A stretch of 13,673 bases of DNA from Clostridiales bacterium UBA4821 (GTDB taxonomy: Bacteria; Bacillota; Clostridia; Acetivibrionales; UBA4821). Of the stretch, positions 6,249 to 13,610 are shown piece by piece. How positions within the stretch are numbered: position 1 is the stretch's first letter; each line of letters starts with the position of its first letter. The stretch spans positions 1 through 13,673 of the forward strand of contig DHFP01000043.1 of assembly GCA_002402315.1 (NCBI GenBank), given 5' to 3'. The position numbers were made by a program, and so were the translations under genes. The notes beneath the pieces were generated by a model that was not told where the DNA came from, searched no databases, and saw nothing but the letters and a program-made list of their open reading frames with translations.

Positions 6249-7247
6249 GTGAAAGTATTTAACAATAAAGCAGCATTTAAAAACCCGGAAAGATATAAGA
6301 AGTATATAAAATTTTTAGCTTATTCACTGACAGACCCTATAAGTAAAGGGTTTAGAGGAGCGCTAATTCTTATACAGCAGCAGTTGGGGTATGTTTATTT
6401 ACTGCTTATGTTCTTTACTTCAGGTATAACAACTGTTTTAACAAAATATTTATTAATGGGACAGCTTAACCCTTATCATATATTAACTTATACCTCATTT
6501 ATCGGTTTGGTTACTCTTGCAGCGTTTAATTATAGAAGGGGAGTTAATAGGTTTGTACAATCCAACTTGGGCTTGGGCTGGTTAATAGTAGCAGCTATCT
6601 CCGGTTTTTCACTCTACGAGATATCTTTTAACATAGCTTTGGAATACATGACAGTGAGTCAGACTATAATTATATACTATTCAAATCCTATATTTTTATA
6701 TTTTGCCAGTTTGATTTTTCTTAAAAAAGGAAAGGAAAAGACCATCAACATGAAAGTCTTAGTAGGAATACTACTAAGTTTTGCAGGGGTTTATTTCGTA
6801 TTAACCGGAGGAAAACTATTAGCATTTTCATTAAACATAGGTATTATCTATATACTGATTTCAATAATTTCCATAACAATATTTACTATATTAGGTAAAA
6901 AAAGAGACATACCCGAACTCCAATTTCTATTTATGGGCCAGGCAATTTCTTTAATTTCAGGCATATTTATTTTAACAGCAAAGAACTGGTGGATAATGCC
7001 TAACTTACATGAATCAGCATATATCATTTTTATTGCTGTTGTGTATAACATAATAAACATGGTGTTTTACCTGAAGACCATACAGTTTTTATCGGTTGAG
7101 AAGCTTTCAACATTAACGTATGCGTCACCAATAGTAACCAGTGGGCTGGCGGTATTGATACTGAAGGAGCCCTTGCTAATTACAACCGTTATAGGATTGT
7201 CTCTTGTTATAATTGGAAATATCGTTGCAAGTTACAGGAATAATTGA
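6249..7247 (+). CDS. EamA/DMT-family membrane transporter
   Basis: A 332-residue membrane protein with about nine or ten hydrophobic helices in two similar halves, the layout of drug/metabolite exporters of the EamA family. The second half ends with the typical sequence of a conserved YLKTIQFLS, SPIVTSGLAVLILKE and a final helix (GLSLVIIGNIVAS). The first about 45 residues are a polar N-terminal segment. The GTG at 6249 is preferred as start because AGGAGAG (6237-6243) is 5 nt upstream; a TTG at 6186 opens the frame earlier but has only a T-run before it. Substrate cannot be predicted. Divergent from pepV and convergent with the AI-2E permease, 7 bp apart. Confidence 0.88.
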   Translation: MKVFNNKAAFKNPERYKKYIKFLAYSLTDPISKGFRGALILIQQQLGYVYLLLMFFTSGITTVLTKYLLMGQLNPYHILTYTSFIGLVTLAAFNYRRGVNRFVQSNLGLGWLIVAAISGFSLYEISFNIALEYMTVSQTIIIYYSNPIFLYFASLIFLKKGKEKTINMKVLVGILLSFAGVYFVLTGGKLLAFSLNIGIIYILISIISITIFTILGKKRDIPELQFLFMGQAISLISGIFILTAKNWWIMPNLHESAYIIFIAVVYNIINMVFYLKTIQFLSVEKLSTLTYASPIVTSGLAVLILKEPLLITTVIGLSLVIIGNIVASYRNN

Positions 7248-7248
7248 T

Positions 7249-7280
7249 GCCTGGTTACACGCTTGAACCAGGCTTTACAT
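7249..7280. terminator. Hairpin between the convergent EamA and AI-2E genes
   Basis: An 8-bp perfect stem GCCTGGTT (7249-7256) with AACCAGGC (7266-7273) follows the EamA stop by one base. On the plus strand it leads into a broken T-run (TTTACATTTTT, 7274-7284). The hairpin also contains the stop and last codons of the minus-strand permease, so it serves as terminator for EamA while coding for the end of its neighbour. Confidence 0.6.
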
Positions 7281-8373
7281 TTTTGCCTGTTTTACTGATG
7301 TTTGAGGTTCCATTTGTGACAGGAGGTTGTTTTAAGGATTCAATTATAAATACAAACAGAGGAAGACCATATACCAGCCCCCATGGACCCATAATATGCT
7401 CGGAGATGAGTAGAACTACCAGAGTTACAAAAACCGGCAGATGAGTAAGCGAAGAGAAAATTCTCGGATTTAAAATGTAAGCTTCCAAAATGTGAATAAG
7501 CAAAACTAATCCTATTATATAGAAAACATATACAATTCCATGCATTGAAAAACCTATCAGGACTAAAGGAATACTTGATAGAATCGCTCCGGCAACAGGA
7601 ATTAATCCAAACAGGAAGATCATTAATCCCAGTGCAAATAGTTTTGAAAATCCCAGTAAGGCAAGCGCCAGGACAGTCAGAGTTGTATTTATTAGTGAAA
7701 TTATAAATTGGGATCTTATCATTACCCCGAATGACCCATAAAATCTTGTGAAAACAGGCTTAAGGTCATGATACATAAAGCTAAGTTTACTATCCTTAAA
7801 GACTTCTGCAAAGTGCTTTACTTTGTTTTTTTCAATAAGAAAGAACAAACTCAGGACTATCATTAAAAAGATATTAAACATCCAATTGCCAATGCTTTTC
7901 AGGAAACTATACGAAAAGGCTGCAATGTTGGAGGAGAATTCGTTAATTTCTTTAGCATAGTTAAAATTATAGTATTCCAGTATGTTTTTCAGAGAGGGAT
8001 CTATTGAATTAAGAATATTTCCCAGGTAGTTATTAATGCTTACATTCAAGTCCTGAGAGGCATCAAAGGATTTAGTCAATTCTTTTGCCTCGTTTATTAC
8101 TTCAGGTATGTATTTTATTCCGCTCAAAACAAGTAAGGTAATAAGAAAAGAGTAGGTTGCCATGATAACCACTTCTTCAGAGATTTTTACAAATCTTGAT
8201 ACCCGGCTATGAATAAACTTACATAACTCATTCATAATATAGGTGACAAAGAAAAGCAAAAGGAACAGATTGGCAAAACTCCTTAACTCATATGCCAGCA
8301 GAATTATGGTTCCGTATATAAATACCCGTTTAAAAAAAATACTTTTGGAGAATTCAGCGAATTTATCTATCAT
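7255..8373 (-). CDS. AI-2E-family (PerM/YtvI-like) permease
   Basis: A 372-residue polytopic protein of the AI-2 exporter/UPF0118 family. Hydrophobic segments lie near 13-29, 33-50, 66-88, 155-181, 221-240, 245-270, 275-300 and 313-345, with a hydrophilic domain at about 89-150, the usual layout. Family motifs are visible: GLIPVAGAILSSIP at 256-269 and AYILNPRIFSSLTHLP at 298-313. Characterised members export AI-2, act as Na+/H+ antiporters or have unknown roles, and no choice can be made here. GAGGT (8383-8379) is five nt from the ATG. The C-terminal tail after 346 is polar, and its last residues are encoded by the shared terminator hairpin. Confidence 0.88.
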   Translation of the reverse strand: MIDKFAEFSKSIFFKRVFIYGTIILLAYELRSFANLFLLLFFVTYIMNELCKFIHSRVSRFVKISEEVVIMATYSFLITLLVLSGIKYIPEVINEAKELTKSFDASQDLNVSINNYLGNILNSIDPSLKNILEYYNFNYAKEINEFSSNIAAFSYSFLKSIGNWMFNIFLMIVLSLFFLIEKNKVKHFAEVFKDSKLSFMYHDLKPVFTRFYGSFGVMIRSQFIISLINTTLTVLALALLGFSKLFALGLMIFLFGLIPVAGAILSSIPLVLIGFSMHGIVYVFYIIGLVLLIHILEAYILNPRIFSSLTHLPVFVTLVVLLISEHIMGPWGLVYGLPLFVFIIESLKQPPVTNGTSNISKTGKNVKPGSSV

Positions 8374-8499
8374 TTTTTACCTCGGAATATAATATTAATA
8401 TGTTATAATTCTATAAAATTCTTCTAAATCCTTTTTTCAGATATAGGAATTTACGTATAAACCCAAATGTATCTTTTAATTATAGAAATACTTTTTATA

Positions 8500-8528
8500 T
8501 TGTGGTAAAATTATATTTGATTTAGAAT
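8500..8528 (+). promoter_or_regulatory. Likely promoter for mscS-lepB
   Basis: TTGTGG (8500-8505) and TAGAAT (8523-8528) are separated by exactly 17 nt, in the 190-nt divergent gap between the AI-2E permease and the MscS gene. The -10 matches 5/6; the -35 matches at its TTG. The remainder of the gap (8384-8499) is very AT-rich and shows no other clear element; a promoter for the permease must lie there but could not be fixed. Confidence 0.5.
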
Positions 8529-8563
8529 AACTTATCTATAAGAAGAATAATAGGTGAAAAAGA

Positions 8564-9415
8564 ATGGATATTCAAAAGTTGAGTTCAGGCTTTATTTTAA
8601 GAATACCTGAATTAATTCCGCAAATTATTTGGAAGTTTTTTCTTATAGTAATAATATTTGTTTCTTCTATAATTATTATTAAAGCAGGAAGCTTCCTAAT
8701 CAGAAAGCTTATTGAGAAGCAAAAAAGGTTTAAGATTTCCGGAGATGGTAAAAGACTTGATACTGTAAGCACAATTCTAGGCAGTATATTGAGATATGGT
8801 GTTTACTTTATTGCAATTGTTACAATTTTAACCAGTGTTCTGAACGTATTTGATATAAAAACCGTACTTGCTGCAGCGGGAATTGGTGGAGTCGCACTGG
8901 GATTTGGGGCACAGAGCTTGGTAAAAGATATAATTAGCGGGTTTTTTATACTAGCTGAGAATCAATTTGCGGTAGGAGATGTGGTTGCCATAGGTGATAT
9001 GACCGGTACAGTAGAGGAGATGGAGCTTAGGGTAACAAAGATCAGGAACTTTAATGGCGAGCTTTATACAATTCCCAATGGTGAAATAAAAACAGTTACC
9101 AACCATACCAAAGGCAACCGGGTAGCTATTGTTGATACATTAGTCTCGTATGATGTGAGAATAGAAAAGGCAGTGGAGACTATTGAAAAAGCATGCAAAT
9201 TACTTGAGCAGGAGAGCAAGGTCTTGCTGGAGCCGCCTCAAGTGTTGGGAGTTACCCAATTTGGTGATACTTATTTTGTAGTACGTGCAATTGCAAAGAC
9301 TATTGGTGCTGAACACTGGGCGACAGAAAGAGAACTTAGGGCAAAGATAATGATGTGCTTTGAAGAAGAAAAGATTAGGCTTGGTGGGTTTTTCCCCGTG
9401 GGTGATAAGAGATAA
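8564..9415 (+). CDS. Small-conductance mechanosensitive channel, MscS family
   Basis: A 283-residue MscS homologue, close in size to E. coli MscS (286). Two outer membrane helices (about 19-42 and 73-95) are followed by the pore helix TM3 (about 98-130), whose Ala/Gly pattern AAAGIGGVALGFGAQ is diagnostic of tight packing in the pore. The beta domain follows with FAVGDVVAIGDMTGTVEEM and the IPNGEI motif (170-175), then a cytoplasmic alpha/beta domain. It opens under membrane tension to release osmolytes during hypo-osmotic shock. Only a weak GGTGA ribosome binding site precedes the ATG. lepB starts 20 nt downstream, so both probably share a transcript. Confidence 0.93.
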   Translation: MDIQKLSSGFILRIPELIPQIIWKFFLIVIIFVSSIIIIKAGSFLIRKLIEKQKRFKISGDGKRLDTVSTILGSILRYGVYFIAIVTILTSVLNVFDIKTVLAAAGIGGVALGFGAQSLVKDIISGFFILAENQFAVGDVVAIGDMTGTVEEMELRVTKIRNFNGELYTIPNGEIKTVTNHTKGNRVAIVDTLVSYDVRIEKAVETIEKACKLLEQESKVLLEPPQVLGVTQFGDTYFVVRAIAKTIGAEHWATERELRAKIMMCFEEEKIRLGGFFPVGDKR

Positions 9416-9435
9416 TTGAGAGGAGTTCAATTGTT

Positions 9436-10263
9436 ATGGATAAGACAACTGTAAATAGTGAGGGAATAAATGAGGAAAAGGATGGATGGTTCGGCAGTAT
9501 ATTAATAGCGTTAATTGCAGCAATTATTTTAAGAATATTTGTTTTTGCTCCGACTATAGTTGTTGGACCGTCTATGGAACCAACTTTGCAAGACCCAAAA
9601 ATGGCAGCTACTATTTTAAATCTGGATAATGACAGGTTGATAGCTGAAAGATTAAGCTATTTTTTAAATATAAAACCCAAGAGGGGTGATATTGTAACCT
9701 TTACCGAGCCGCACAGTCCTTTTTATCAGGAAAGCAATCCTGCAAAGAAGATGGTATATTTTTTTACTAAGAGGGACTATATTAAGAGGGTTATTGGAGT
9801 GGAAGGTGAACAGGTTCAGCTTAAGGGTGAGACCATTAAGATTGATGGTCAAACCTTCTACAATTTTGATATAGATGGTGACAAGATATTAATAAATGGA
9901 GAGCCGTTGACAGGTGACCATACGGTTGTAATGGAAAATGCAAGTGTTCATTTAAATGGGGAAAGGTTAAAAGAGGATTATATTAAAGAACCTTGGAATA
10001 TCAGGTTAAGCATTGAAGATGGAAGAGTACGTTCAAGTAATTCCGGCGGTGAAGATATTAATGTAGATATTACTGTTCCCAAAGGGTATATTTATGTCCT
10101 CGGGGATAATAGAAATAATAGCAGTGACAGCAGAAAGTTTTCACAACAAAAGGGTGATGTTACTACTATAAATGGATGTATTAGCCTAAAAGAAATGAGT
10201 GGAAGGGCCATATTCAGATTCTGGCCATTTGATAGATTCGGTACTTTAGGAACGATGAAATAA
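9436..10263 (+). CDS. lepB: Type I signal peptidase, enlarged
   Basis: A 275-residue S26 peptidase that removes signal peptides on the outer face of the membrane. One N-terminal anchor (about 19-40) is followed by box B GPSMEPT with nucleophile Ser46, box D YIKRVIGV with general base Lys117, and box E GDNRNNSSDSR (223-233). All catalytic boxes are intact. Most Firmicute enzymes are about 180-195 residues; extra sequence here lies at about 52-83 and between boxes D and E (about 130-212). The latter insertion holds three copies of a short motif (IKIDGQTF, ILINGEPL, VHLNGERL). AGGAG (9421-9425) is 10 nt upstream of the ATG. The gene ends in TAATAA and is followed by a large hairpin. Confidence 0.93.
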   Translation: MDKTTVNSEGINEEKDGWFGSILIALIAAIILRIFVFAPTIVVGPSMEPTLQDPKMAATILNLDNDRLIAERLSYFLNIKPKRGDIVTFTEPHSPFYQESNPAKKMVYFFTKRDYIKRVIGVEGEQVQLKGETIKIDGQTFYNFDIDGDKILINGEPLTGDHTVVMENASVHLNGERLKEDYIKEPWNIRLSIEDGRVRSSNSGGEDINVDITVPKGYIYVLGDNRNNSSDSRKFSQQKGDVTTINGCISLKEMSGRAIFRFWPFDRFGTLGTMK

Positions 10264-10268
10264 TAAAA

Positions 10269-10385
10269 CCCGATTTTTGAGTGAGATATTTTTCGTCAAG
10301 ACAAGGCGGAGGAAGGCGTAATAATTGGTTTATTGCAACTGATGACAACGCAGTATTGGCGGAAAATAGCCGCTTAAAAAATGGG
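10269..10385. repeat. 117-nt imperfect hairpin element between lepB and tmk
   Basis: The lepB-tmk gap holds a long foldback. The outer arm pairs 10269-10283 with 10371-10385 (14 of 15 positions, three G-U). A small internal loop follows, then an inner arm pairs 10287-10302 with 10353-10368 (15 of 16 positions, two G-U). The apical 50 nt (10303-10352) are G-rich then mixed, and GCGT at 10316-10319 can pair with ACGC at 10348-10351. No open reading frame, T-box or known riboswitch consensus was recognised. It could be a MITE-like interspersed repeat, a transcript-processing site or a structured RNA. Confidence 0.6.
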
Positions 10386-10431
10386 AATTTGTTATTTCAT
10401 CGTTCCTCAAATAGATAGTGGAGGGGTCTGC

Positions 10432-11067
10432 TTGAAAGGGTTTTTTATTACTGTTGAAGGTATGGATGGCTGCGGAAAGACAACACAGACAAATAATATG
10501 GTCGAATATTTGAAACAACAAGGCTTTGATGTTGTAACAACCAGGGAACCGGGAGGGACAAGAGTGGGAGAAAAAATTAGAGAGGTGCTGCTTGACCCTG
10601 GTAACAAAGGTATGAATATTGTAACTGAACTTATGCTTTACGCTGCGGCAAGGGCCGAGCTGGTAGAAACTCTGATTAAGCCGGCGGTAGAGCAGAGGAA
10701 AGTAGTTCTGTGCGACAGGTTTGTTGATTCCAGCATTGCTTATCAAGGTTTCGGAAGAAATCTTGGAATAAAAGCAGTAGAAGAAGTTAATAGTCATGCT
10801 ATGCAAGGATGCAAACCGGACCTTACTCTTTTCTTTGACATCTCACCCCAAGAGGTTGTTATAAGAAAAACCAGATCAGAGCAGGAAGACCGTATTGAAT
10901 CTGAAGCAATTGAATTTCATAATAGGGTTTATGAAGGTTATCTCAAGGTAGCCGAAAGGGATAAGGAAAGAGTTAAGATGATTAATGCGAGAAAATCAGT
11001 TAATGAGGTTTTTGATGAGGTAAAGAAGTGTCTGGATTTATTTATTAGAAAAGGAAGATATTTATGA
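10432..11067 (+). CDS. tmk: Thymidylate kinase
   Basis: A 211-residue dTMP kinase that makes dTDP for DNA synthesis. The P-loop EGMDGCGKTT lies at 9-18, TREPGGT at 37-43, the DRFVDSS motif at 95-101 binds substrate, and the LID arginines are in RKTRSEQEDR (145-154). Length is standard. The start is the TTG at 10432: GGAGGGG (10420-10426) is five nt upstream and the protein begins MKGFFITVEG as expected; an earlier in-frame ATG at 10381 falls inside the hairpin element and lacks a site. Its TGA overlaps the yaaR ATG by 4 nt. First gene of the tmk-yaaR-holB-ricT cluster. Confidence 0.96.
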   Translation: MKGFFITVEGMDGCGKTTQTNNMVEYLKQQGFDVVTTREPGGTRVGEKIREVLLDPGNKGMNIVTELMLYAAARAELVETLIKPAVEQRKVVLCDRFVDSSIAYQGFGRNLGIKAVEEVNSHAMQGCKPDLTLFFDISPQEVVIRKTRSEQEDRIESEAIEFHNRVYEGYLKVAERDKERVKMINARKSVNEVFDEVKKCLDLFIRKGRYL

Positions 11068-11516
11068 AAATACGTCATTCTTTTGAAAGAGCTTCAGGGT
11101 TACTTGATACAACAAAGAAGGAAGAAAAGAAGGTACGGGATTCTAAAGGTATTTCTTTTCAGTCTCAATACCGGAGAACTCAGGATGAAACAATCCAGGA
11201 GCGGGTTAACAGGCTCCTTGATGAAATTAGTAAACAGGGGGAGAAGCTCGGCTCCAGGGTAGACATCAGGGACCTGAAGCTGTACAAGCAGCTGATCTCA
11301 GAGTTTTTGCGTGAGACTGTTAATAACTCTCATATGTTTTTAAAAGAAAATATGTTGGACCGGCGAGGGAGACACCGTGTATGGGCTGTTGTAAAGAAGG
11401 TTAATGAAGAAATTGAGAAGCTTACACAGGAAGTATTAAAAGAGGAGAAGGATAATCTTAAAATATTGAAGTGTATGGAGGATATAAGAGGACTGCTTCT
11501 GGACATCGTAATGTAA
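11064..11516 (+). CDS. yaaR: YaaR family protein (DUF327)
   Basis: A 150-residue soluble, highly charged, helical protein of the YaaR/DUF327 family, function unknown. Recognisable family traits are the segment RLLDEISKQGEKL (50-62), DLKLYKQLISEFL and the end pattern VNEEIEKLTQEVL. Position between tmk and holB is the conserved Firmicute location and supports the call strongly. It overlaps tmk by ATGA and its TAA overlaps the holB ribosome binding site, so it is translated in step with both neighbours. The darA (yaaQ) gene found between tmk and yaaR in Bacillus is not here. Confidence 0.88.
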   Translation: MKIRHSFERASGLLDTTKKEEKKVRDSKGISFQSQYRRTQDETIQERVNRLLDEISKQGEKLGSRVDIRDLKLYKQLISEFLRETVNNSHMFLKENMLDRRGRHRVWAVVKKVNEEIEKLTQEVLKEEKDNLKILKCMEDIRGLLLDIVM

Positions 11517-11526
11517 GGAGAAAAGC

Positions 11527-12534
11527 GTGAATTTCAATACATTTATAGGACAAAAAAGAATAAAAGGTATTCTTCAGGACTCACTTAAGGCCGGGAAGCT
11601 ATCACATGCATACAGCTTTGAGGGTCCGGCCGGTATGGGTAAGCTTTCACTTGCAAAGGTATTTGCCGCCGCTATTTTATGTCATAGGCAAGAAGGTGAA
11701 GCTTGCGGAGAGTGCTTGTCTTGTAGAAAGCTGCTGTCGGGAAACCATCCCGACTTTACTCTTGTTTCGCCGGAGAAATCAAGTTTAGGAATAGATGGAA
11801 TAAGAAACCTGCAGGAGCAGGTAATAATCAAACCTATAGAATCAGATAGGAAGGTTTATATAATTGACCAAGGCGATAAAATGACTACACAGGCGCAAAA
11901 CTGCTTATTGAAGACTCTAGAAGAACCACCTTTATATGTTACGCTAATTCTAGGTGTATCTAACAGCAATGCTATCCTGAAGACAATCCAGTCGCGATGT
12001 ACAAGAATCAAGTTTGATATTTATAATGATGAGGATATAAAAGCAATTATAAGCGCTAAAGGAATTAATAAGAATGCTGTTGCGGATTTTGCAGTGGCAT
12101 TTTCACAGGGAATTGTCGGGAAGGCATTTTCAATTATTTCTGATGACTTTCTTGGACTTAGGGAACAGGTATTTGATATTTTAGCCGGAATTGAACAATG
12201 TGAAATTGAGGAGTTATTAAAGATTTCAACTTTCTTTGAAGATAATAAGAACTTTATAGAGGACATTTTCGACATTATAATAACCTGGTACAGAGACATA
12301 ATTTTATCCAAGACCTTGGTGAATGGAAAAGAGTTGATTAATTATGACAAACAGGGTATTATATTAAAAAATGTTTTGAATTACAGTCGTGATGACCTGA
12401 TTAAAGTTATCAAAATAGTAGAGGAAACGCGAAAGAATATAAAGATGAATATAAGCTTTCAGATGGCAATTGACAATATGCTTTTAAGCATTTGGGAGGT
12501 CTATAATGGTAAAAGTTGTAGGAGTGCGGTTTAA
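11527..12534 (+). CDS. holB: DNA polymerase III delta-prime subunit
   Basis: A 335-residue AAA+ clamp-loader subunit that helps load the sliding clamp with delta and DnaX. The N-terminal domain has HAYSFEGPAGMGK, whose P-loop GPAGMGKLS (33-41) has Leu where Ser/Thr normally follows Lys; such degeneration is usual in delta-prime, which does not hydrolyse ATP. A zinc module is formed by Cys52, Cys60, Cys63 and Cys66. The SRC motif with the trans arginine lies at 156-158, and LLKTLEEPP (127-135) matches the family. The start is the GTG at 11527 with AAGGAGA (11515-11521) upstream. Its last 29 nt overlap ricT in another frame. Confidence 0.95.
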   Translation: MNFNTFIGQKRIKGILQDSLKAGKLSHAYSFEGPAGMGKLSLAKVFAAAILCHRQEGEACGECLSCRKLLSGNHPDFTLVSPEKSSLGIDGIRNLQEQVIIKPIESDRKVYIIDQGDKMTTQAQNCLLKTLEEPPLYVTLILGVSNSNAILKTIQSRCTRIKFDIYNDEDIKAIISAKGINKNAVADFAVAFSQGIVGKAFSIISDDFLGLREQVFDILAGIEQCEIEELLKISTFFEDNKNFIEDIFDIIITWYRDIILSKTLVNGKELINYDKQGIILKNVLNYSRDDLIKVIKIVEETRKNIKMNISFQMAIDNMLLSIWEVYNGKSCRSAV

Positions 12535-13372
12535 AACGGCCGGTAAGATATATTATTTTGACCCGGGAGAATTAAATATTGATGTTGACAACCATGTAAT
12601 TGTAGAGACTGCAAGGGGTATTGAGTACGGCAAGGTAGTAATATCAAACAGGGAGGTTCATGAGGAAGCAATAGTAGCGCCCTTAAAGAAGGTTATAAGG
12701 ATAGCTGCTGAGAAAGATAGTCAACAGGCAGCGGAGAATCAGAAGAAAGAGAAACAGGCTTACGAGACCTGTTTGCAGAAAATTAAAGAGCATAATCTGG
12801 GAATGAAATTAATTGATGTTGAATATACCTTTGATAATAATAAAATCTTATTTTATTTTACTGCAGAAGGAAGAATAGATTTTAGGGAACTGGTGAAAGA
12901 TTTAGCTACAATTTTTAAGACAAGAATTGAGTTAAGGCAGATTGGTGTCAGAGATGAGACCAAAATGCTCGGAGGAACAGGGTTTTGTGGTAGGGAATTA
13001 TGCTGCTCCGTATACCTTGGAGAATTTGAACCTGTCTCAATTAAAATGGCTAAAGAGCAGAGCCTTTCTATAAATCCTGCTAAAATCTCAGGAACATGTG
13101 GAAGACTGATGTGTTGTTTAAGGTATGAGCATGAAGTATATGAAGAGAAACTAAAAAGGGTTCCGAAAGTTGGTGCTGTTGTCAGTACTCCTAATGGGCA
13201 GGGAATAGTCATGGAGGTCAACTTGCTCAAGGAGATGATTAAGGTGAAACTTGATGAAGGTGACCAGGCTGACCTGAAAGTCTTTGATGCAAATGAAGTA
13301 AAAATTATGAAAGATGCTATGGTGGAAGAATGCGAAGAAGAATTAGAAGAGCTTAAAGATTTAGAAGACTAA
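12506..13372 (+). CDS. ricT: PSP1-domain regulator RicT (YaaT)
   Basis: A 288-residue PSP1 protein. In Bacillus subtilis RicT (YaaT) works with RicA and RicF, carries [4Fe-4S] clusters and affects RNase Y-dependent mRNA processing, biofilm formation and sporulation. The PSP1 core is visible as FCGRELCC (160-167) and GTCGRLMCC (196-204), giving six conserved cysteines: 161, 166, 167, 198, 203 and 204. The N-terminal MVKVVGVRFKTAGKIYYFDP and the acidic C-terminal tail (EECEEELEELKDLED) are also typical. GGGAGGT (12494-12500), inside holB, precedes the ATG, and the two genes overlap by 29 nt. The ferredoxin gene follows after 22 nt. Whether RicA and RicF exist here cannot be seen. Confidence 0.93.
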   Translation: MVKVVGVRFKTAGKIYYFDPGELNIDVDNHVIVETARGIEYGKVVISNREVHEEAIVAPLKKVIRIAAEKDSQQAAENQKKEKQAYETCLQKIKEHNLGMKLIDVEYTFDNNKILFYFTAEGRIDFRELVKDLATIFKTRIELRQIGVRDETKMLGGTGFCGRELCCSVYLGEFEPVSIKMAKEQSLSINPAKISGTCGRLMCCLRYEHEVYEEKLKRVPKVGAVVSTPNGQGIVMEVNLLKEMIKVKLDEGDQADLKVFDANEVKIMKDAMVEECEEELEELKDLED

Positions 13373-13394
13373 TTTAAGAAAGGAGGTGTCTAAA

Positions 13395-13565
13395 GTGGCA
13401 TACTTAATTACAGATGCCTGTATAAGTTGTGGAGCCTGTGAACCAGAATGTCCGGTTCAATGCATTTCCCAAGGTGATGACAAATATGTAATTGATCCCG
13501 ATGTATGTATAGAATGTGGAGCATGTGCAAATGTTTGTCCAGTGGATGCACCTCAACAACAATAA
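13395..13565 (+). CDS. 2[4Fe-4S] clostridial-type ferredoxin
   Basis: A 56-residue low-potential electron carrier. It has the two classic motifs: Cys9, 12, 15 and 19 before Pro20, and Cys38, 41, 44 and 48 before Pro49; each cluster takes its fourth cysteine from the other motif. An additional Cys23 is not needed for the clusters. The start is the GTG at 13395, six nt after a full AAAGGAGGTG (13379-13388), predicting strong translation. It lies 22 nt after ricT and just before a strong terminator, so it is probably the last gene of the tmk operon. Partner enzymes cannot be named. Confidence 0.95.
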   Translation: MAYLITDACISCGACEPECPVQCISQGDDKYVIDPDVCIECGACANVCPVDAPQQQ

Positions 13566-13575
13566 ATAGAATTAC

Positions 13576-13610
13576 AAAAACCCGTGTATAAAAACAATAC
13601 ACGGGTTTTT
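13576..13610. terminator. Strong intrinsic terminator after the ferredoxin gene
   Basis: A perfect 14-bp stem (13576-13589 with 13597-13610) around a 7-nt loop ends in five Ts, and begins with five As, so it can work on both strands. It begins 10 nt after the ferredoxin stop and closes the operon. Confidence 0.9.

Noticed and set aside
7244..7444. Short plus-strand frame after the EamA gene
   Set aside because: It is antisense to the AI-2E permease and begins inside the shared hairpin; no coding signal beyond chance.
10269..10431. T-box or known riboswitch upstream of tmk
   Set aside because: No T-box AGGGTGGNACCGCG-type sequence, no terminator T-run and no known aptamer core was seen; only the long foldback is supported.
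10330..10806. Minus-strand open frame of 158 codons covering tmk
   Set aside because: It lies antisense to a clear thymidylate kinase, has no ribosome binding site or family motif, and is explained as a shadow of tmk codon use.
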